Assembly: GCA_002314635.1 (NCBI GenBank)
Contig: DCGQ01000019.1
Span: 2,057-31,499 of the forward strand
Reading direction: 5' to 3'
Origin: Clostridiales bacterium UBA1774
GTDB taxonomy: Bacteria; Bacillota; Clostridia; Oscillospirales; Oscillospiraceae
Length of the DNA: 29,443 nt
In this document: in pieces, positions 26,351 to 29,443 of the stretch
Layout: every line of letters starts with the position of its first letter
Position numbering within the stretch: the stretch's first letter is position 1
Position numbers and translations under genes: made by a program
Notes under the pieces: generated by a model
What the model saw: the letters and a program-made list of their open reading frames with translations, nothing else
What the model was told of the DNA's origin: nothing
Databases searched by the model: none

Positions 26351-26830
26351 ATGGTCTTATACCATGGCAGCAATGTGTCTGTACCTGCGCCGATCCTGCT
26401 GAAAAATCAAAGAGAACTGGATTTCGGCAGAGGCTTCTATACAACCAGCGATTTGGAGCAGGCGTCCAAGTGGGCAAAAAGGACAGCCGCCCGTCTGAAG
26501 CAGAAGGATGGCTTCGTGTCCGTATACGAGCTCAATGACGCGGACTTTGCCGGATTGGCTGTTCTGCAGTTTACAAAACCGGCACAGGAGTGGCTGCGTT
26601 TTGTTGCTGCCAATCGCAAAGGAGAACCCACGGAGGCCGCGTGGGATGTGGTAGTGGGGCCGGTTGCCAATGATCAGACCATGCCGGTGCTTGCTCTGTA
26701 CATGGATGGAATGTACGATGAGGAAGAGACGATCAAACGCCTGCTTCCGCAGAAATTGAAAGACCAATATACTTTTAAGACGGAGAAAGCGATCCGGCTT
26801 CTGGCGTTCAGAGAGGTGATCCGTGTATGA
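26351..26830 (+). CDS. DUF3990 family protein (ADP-ribosyltransferase-like fold, toxin candidate)
   Basis: A 159-residue soluble protein. The start M-V-L-Y-H-G-S, then L-D-F-G-R-G-F-Y-T-T near 23-32, D-L-E-Q-A-x-x-W-A (34-42) and D-Q-Y-T-F-K-T-E-K-A (138-147) match the DUF3990 pattern. That family is placed by fold in the ADP-ribosyltransferase superfamily (established knowledge). By analogy H5, Y30 and Q139 would be the H-Y-[EDQ] catalytic positions, with glutamine in third place, so the activity may be unusual. GGGGG lies 9 bases before the ATG at 26351. Its stop overlaps the next ATG (ATGA), making it the first of three coupled genes. A toxin role is inferred from gene size, fold and arrangement. 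It is not demonstrated. Confidence 0.85.
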   Translation: MVLYHGSNVSVPAPILLKNQRELDFGRGFYTTSDLEQASKWAKRTAARLKQKDGFVSVYELNDADFAGLAVLQFTKPAQEWLRFVAANRKGEPTEAAWDVVVGPVANDQTMPVLALYMDGMYDEEETIKRLLPQKLKDQYTFKTEKAIRLLAFREVIRV

Positions 26831-27072
26831 CGAAGATTCCGGGATATACGCTGGACTATTATGATAAAAACGTGGTACGGCGTATCAGGGAAAAGTATGG
26901 TCTGGAACCGCTGGACGCTGTTCGTTCTTTTCTGACTTCGGAAGTTCACGCAATGCTGGAGGATGCGGAGCTTTCCATGTGGGATTTTTCGGATCGGGCA
27001 ATTTTTGATATGTGGGAAGTGGAACAGATCACGGGAGACCCGCGAAACTCCGTTTACCTCAGAGGAGAATGA
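26827..27072 (+). CDS. Small conserved-type protein of the DUF3990 module (81 aa)
   Basis: The product is 81 residues, acidic in its C-terminal half, and contains a helical segment (L-D-A-V-R-S-F-L-T-S-E) followed by M-W-D-F-S-D-x-A-I-F-D-M-W-E and T-G-D-P-R-N-S-x-Y-L-R. I do not know a named function. The tryptophan/aspartate-rich tail looks like a conserved binding region, which suits an antitoxin or accessory partner of the preceding protein. The ATG overlaps the previous stop (ATGA at 26827-26830), with AGAGG about 10 bases upstream inside the previous gene. It is translationally coupled to both neighbours. Confidence 0.82.
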   Translation: MTKIPGYTLDYYDKNVVRRIREKYGLEPLDAVRSFLTSEVHAMLEDAELSMWDFSDRAIFDMWEVEQITGDPRNSVYLRGE

Positions 27073-27074
27073 AT

Positions 27075-27284
27075 ATGGAAGTTGAAACGAACTTCTTTCT
27101 CTTTCTCGTGGAGCGATATGCGGCAAGGAAAGACCGCCTTGCCGGGGATGTCATCCGGGAGTGGGATCGCTGCGGCATCACGCAGGAGATATTTGACAAT
27201 TACGAGATGTATCATCAGGAGCGTATCGAAAATGCGTTTGAGGATATTGACAGTCTGCTGAAAACCGGAAGGTATGCCTGGTGA
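27075..27284 (+). CDS. DUF3791-like small protein (69 aa)
   Basis: A helical 69-residue protein: F-F-L-F-L-V-E-R-Y-A-A at the start, then an R-E-W-D-R-C-G-I-T turn, and M-Y-H-Q-E-R-I-E-N-A-F-E-D-I-D-S-L-L near the end. This matches the DUF3791 pattern (helix, a turn, a Y-x-x-x-H motif, then a D-I-D-x-x-L helix). DUF3791 genes commonly sit beside DUF3990 genes, as here. The ATG at 27075 is chosen because AGGAG is 7 bases upstream; the ATG at 27069 overlaps the previous stop but is only 1-2 bases from that site. Last gene of the module, with a terminator 41 bases later. Either this or the 81-residue protein could be the neutralising partner. Confidence 0.8.
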   Translation: MEVETNFFLFLVERYAARKDRLAGDVIREWDRCGITQEIFDNYEMYHQERIENAFEDIDSLLKTGRYAW

Positions 27285-27325
27285 ATGTATGCCTTCGTGA
27301 CCGGTAATATACCGCATTTCCTGTA

Positions 27326-27372
27326 AACCTTCATAATGGTGCGTAACCGCGGCACCGTTATGGAGGTTTTTC
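27326..27372 (+). terminator. Intrinsic terminator of the DUF3990 module
   Basis: AACCT-T-CATAATGGTGC (27326-27342) pairs with GCACCGTTATG-G-AGGTT (27352-27368), with one mismatch and one G-U pair, and the stem runs directly into T residues (27367-27372). Confidence 0.82.
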
Positions 27373-27398
27373 CGTATTCCGCTGCCGGTGCAGCAGCA

Positions 27399-27430
27399 GA
27401 CCCGACTGCGCCGCAAAGCACAGCCGGGTC
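27399..27430 (-). terminator. Hairpin after the radical SAM gene
   Basis: On the minus strand GACCCGGCTGTGC pairs with GCGCAGTCGGGTC through 13 positions including two G-U pairs; on the plus strand the same two become A-C mismatches, so it fits minus-strand RNA. It lies 8 bases after the stop. No T-run follows. Confidence 0.45.
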
Positions 27431-27437
27431 CGGTTTT

Positions 27438-28733
27438 CTATTTCGTTTCTTCGGGAACCGCAGTCAGATACGCCGCGCAGAAGGGGCGGATGGTGCCATG
27501 GTCATACACATGGAGGGAGCAGCGGTGCAGCCGCTCTATGTTCAGGTTCATGGCGTCCTGAAAGGCCATGGCGCTGAGGGTCAGGCTTCGGTTCCGGATC
27601 TGATACAGGAAGGTGTCGAAGTCCATCTCCTTAGACGGGTCGTAGGCCGCCGGTTCCGCTTCCGGCTGTCTGCGCCAGCGGCGGGCGATGTATTCCCGGT
27701 TCTGTGCGGCGCAGCCCCGGTTCCGGGCGGCACGGGTCAGGTCGCTCAGCGGTTTCAGCGCCCCATCCGTCCCCAGCAGGAAGCCTGCATGGAAGCCGCA
27801 CAGGGGATGGTCGCAGCGGGAGGGCAGGAACGCGGAAAGCGGGATCCCTGCCTGCTCACTGAGCTCCGCCATCAGCCGATCCAGCGTATAGCGCTCCGCT
27901 GCCGCCGGCGCCTTGGGATACCGGCCGAAATAGGACACCGGCTGGAAGTGGACACCCCGCACTCCCGGCGCAAGGGAGGCGGCAAGGCGCACCAGATTCC
28001 CCAGATCCTCCGTATTCACGCCGGAAACCACCGTGGGCACCAGCGTCACGCCGATTTTCAGCGCTGCACAGACCCGGATGGCCGCCAGCTTTTCCTGCAG
28101 CAGCGGTCTGCCCCGCAGGGCGGTATAGATTTCCTCCCGGGTACCGTCAAACTGGAGGAACACGATATCCAGACCGGCTTCCGCCAGCCTTTCGGCATAG
28201 TCCGGCTCCGCTGCCAGACGGAGACCGTTGGTGTTCACCTGCACATAGGCACAGCCGGAGGTCTTGGCGAAGCGCACCAGCTCCGGCAGATCGTCCCGCA
28301 GGGTGGGTTCGCCGCCGGAAAGCTGCAGCATCACGCCTTTGCAGCGGCTGCCGATCTCCCGGATGGCCGCCTCCAGCTCCCCACGGGGAACGTCCTCCGC
28401 AGCGGAGCCGCCGTTTGCAAAGCAGAAGCGGCAGCGCAGATTGCAGCGCCGGGTCACCTCCAGCAGCACGCAGCAGGATTCCGTCTCATGCTCCGGACAA
28501 AGCCCGCAGCCGCCGGGGCAGGACTCCCCTGCGCCCTCCGGCAGCGCGTCCGCACCCAGCGTCCAGCGGTCAAAATCCACCGCGCCCTGCCAGACGGGCA
28601 CGGAAAATTCCCCGTGTTCTTCGCACTGCTTTCGGAGCAGGATGCTGCCGTCCTCCTGCCGCAGCAGCGATGCAGGCAGGTTTTTCAGGCACACCGGGCA
28701 GACGGAACGGGTGTCCCGAAGCTTCGTTTCCAT
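27438..28733 (-). CDS. Radical SAM protein of the MJ0619/Tes/TrsS type
   Basis: This 431-residue protein has a zinc-ribbon-like N-terminus (C12, C15, C37, H40). A second cysteine group follows (C72-x3-C76-x2-C79 in G-G-C-G-L-C-P-E-H). The radical-SAM triad is C97-x3-C101-x2-C104 in T-R-R-C-N-L-R-C-R-F-C-F-A, and S-G-G-E is at 139-142. The C-terminal part adds C307/C312 (R-C-D-H-P-L-C) and C405-x2-H408 with P-F-C419. This cysteine layout is that of the archaeal MJ0619/tetraether-synthase group and bacterial TrsS-type proteins, where members perform radical methylation or C-C bond chemistry with extra iron-sulfur clusters. The reaction here is unknown. Start: ATG 28733 with GGGAGG 6 bases upstream, inside the end of the GTPase gene. 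Two bases separate the genes, so they are co-translated. Confidence 0.88.
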   Translation of the reverse strand: METKLRDTRSVCPVCLKNLPASLLRQEDGSILLRKQCEEHGEFSVPVWQGAVDFDRWTLGADALPEGAGESCPGGCGLCPEHETESCCVLLEVTRRCNLRCRFCFANGGSAAEDVPRGELEAAIREIGSRCKGVMLQLSGGEPTLRDDLPELVRFAKTSGCAYVQVNTNGLRLAAEPDYAERLAEAGLDIVFLQFDGTREEIYTALRGRPLLQEKLAAIRVCAALKIGVTLVPTVVSGVNTEDLGNLVRLAASLAPGVRGVHFQPVSYFGRYPKAPAAAERYTLDRLMAELSEQAGIPLSAFLPSRCDHPLCGFHAGFLLGTDGALKPLSDLTRAARNRGCAAQNREYIARRWRRQPEAEPAAYDPSKEMDFDTFLYQIRNRSLTLSAMAFQDAMNLNIERLHRCSLHVYDHGTIRPFCAAYLTAVPEETK

Positions 28734-28735
28734 GC

Positions 28736-29443
28736 TCAGCCTCCCATGCCGAAGCATTCTTCCCTGAAGATCAGCAGCTCCAGCTGATAGGCCTCGGAAA
28801 CCTCCCGAACCGCGCCGGTGATCAGCGCATTCAGCTTTTCGCCGGGGCAGACAGCGCTGGCATTCAGGATCACCGCCAGCTCGGTACAGGGGCCGTCAAA
28901 GGCGCGGGTGATCTCCAAGGGCCGGTCAGCACCCAGCAGGTCGGCCTTGCCGTAGTCCCCCTCCGGCTCCCATGCCAGCAGCTTCAGATGGGGCACATCG
29001 CAGCCGGTGCCGGTGAGCTGAGCACGCACCCGCTCCCCCATGTCCCGCAGATAGGCAGTCCCGTCAAAGGTATCGCAGCAGACCGAAGCATGGTACTGGA
29101 TATAGTATTCGCTGATTTTCCCCATGGCGGCGGCAAACTCCGCGCCGCCGTAGCCGATATCCGGGCGGCGCATGGAGGCGTTTCCGTCCCGCAGCGCCAG
29201 CGCCAGCGCATCCAGACCCTCGCCCCCCAGTGCGCTGAGGGCAAGGCATTTCGCCTGCGGATACCGCGCTCCCAGCCACGCCAGCTCCGCGTCCCGCTGC
29301 TCCGGGGAAATGGTGTCGCATTTGTTCAGCACGATCAGATCGGCTTCCACCAGCTGGGTATTCAGAATGTAGGCAAGGTCGCCCCCGTCCCCTGCCCGCA
29401 GCAGCTCTGCGGTGCGCGGCTCCACCAGCACGGTAAAGGGTGC
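28736..29443 (-). CDS. G3E (CobW/HypB/UreG-like) GTPase, 5'-truncated by the window
   Basis: 235 C-terminal residues are in view; the frame is open to the right edge, where the part with the P-loop should lie. Visible are a beta-strand ending L-V-E-P-R-T, which matches the D/E-P segment after the switch region of this family, L-I-V-L-N-K-C-D (guanine-specificity motif NKxD), and L-S-A-L-G-G-E-G-L (the G5-like S-A-x-x-G-x-G-x region). The last 110 residues carry cysteines and end E-E-C-F-G-M-G-G. They do not look like a standard CobW C-terminal domain. G3E GTPases insert metals or cofactors into target enzymes. Coupled to a radical SAM gene, it may serve metal or corrinoid delivery to a partner outside the window (inference). 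Any start in view, such as the GTG at 29431, would be internal. Confidence 0.85.
   Translation of the reverse strand, partial: APFTVLVEPRTAELLRAGDGGDLAYILNTQLVEADLIVLNKCDTISPEQRDAELAWLGARYPQAKCLALSALGGEGLDALALALRDGNASMRRPDIGYGGAEFAAAMGKISEYYIQYHASVCCDTFDGTAYLRDMGERVRAQLTGTGCDVPHLKLLAWEPEGDYGKADLLGADRPLEITRAFDGPCTELAVILNASAVCPGEKLNALITGAVREVSEAYQLELLIFREECFGMGG

Noticed and set aside
1..29443. CRISPR arrays, tRNA/rRNA genes, insertion sequences, prophage
   Set aside because: No regularly spaced repeats, cloverleaf or ribosomal RNA sequence, transposase, integrase or terminal inverted repeats were recognised on reading.

Overview
The window reads as a high-GC chromosome segment of an anaerobic Gram-positive bacterium, most likely a gut-type clostridium (Oscillospiraceae/Ruminococcaceae-like). 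Reasons: GGAGG-type Shine-Dalgarno sites, sigma-A-like promoters with 17-bp spacers, Gram-positive signal peptides on very large Ig-repeat proteins, an oxygen-sensitive glycyl radical enzyme with its activase, and a plant-polysaccharide GH127 enzyme. The genus is an inference. No tRNA, rRNA, CRISPR array, insertion sequence or phage gene was seen.

Left part (1-14,324, all minus strand): two giant secreted proteins form one transcription unit. The 2,791-residue Ig-repeat protein comes first. Ten bases later comes a second exported protein of at least 1,979 residues, cut by the left edge of the window. Upstream on the same strand (14,617-17,975) is a tight two-gene cyclic-di-GMP operon: a solute-binding-sensor/degenerate-GGDEF/EAL phosphodiesterase overlapping a membrane diguanylate cyclase. 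It has a clear promoter and ends in a strong terminator, so the giant proteins are transcribed separately, although the adjacency suggests a surface/attachment theme.

Middle (18,190-22,427): three catabolic genes in single-gene units. These are a GH127 beta-L-arabinofuranosidase-like enzyme (+) with a perfect inverted repeat just after its promoter, a kynurenine-formamidase-like cyclase (-), and a type-B carboxylesterase (+) divergent from the cyclase. Hairpins separate the convergent pairs.

Right part (22,487-25,992, minus): a glycyl radical enzyme and its radical-SAM activase, with a long hairpin between them and a palindrome over the predicted promoter. The substrate cannot be named from sequence alone. 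Divergent to it (26,351-27,284, plus) is a compact three-gene module: a DUF3990-type (ADP-ribosyltransferase-fold) protein, an 81-residue unknown and a DUF3791-like small protein. The ends overlap and a terminator follows, so it looks like a toxin-antitoxin-style cassette. At the right edge (minus) is a radical SAM protein of the MJ0619/Tes/TrsS type, closely preceded by a G3E (CobW-like) GTPase that runs off the window.
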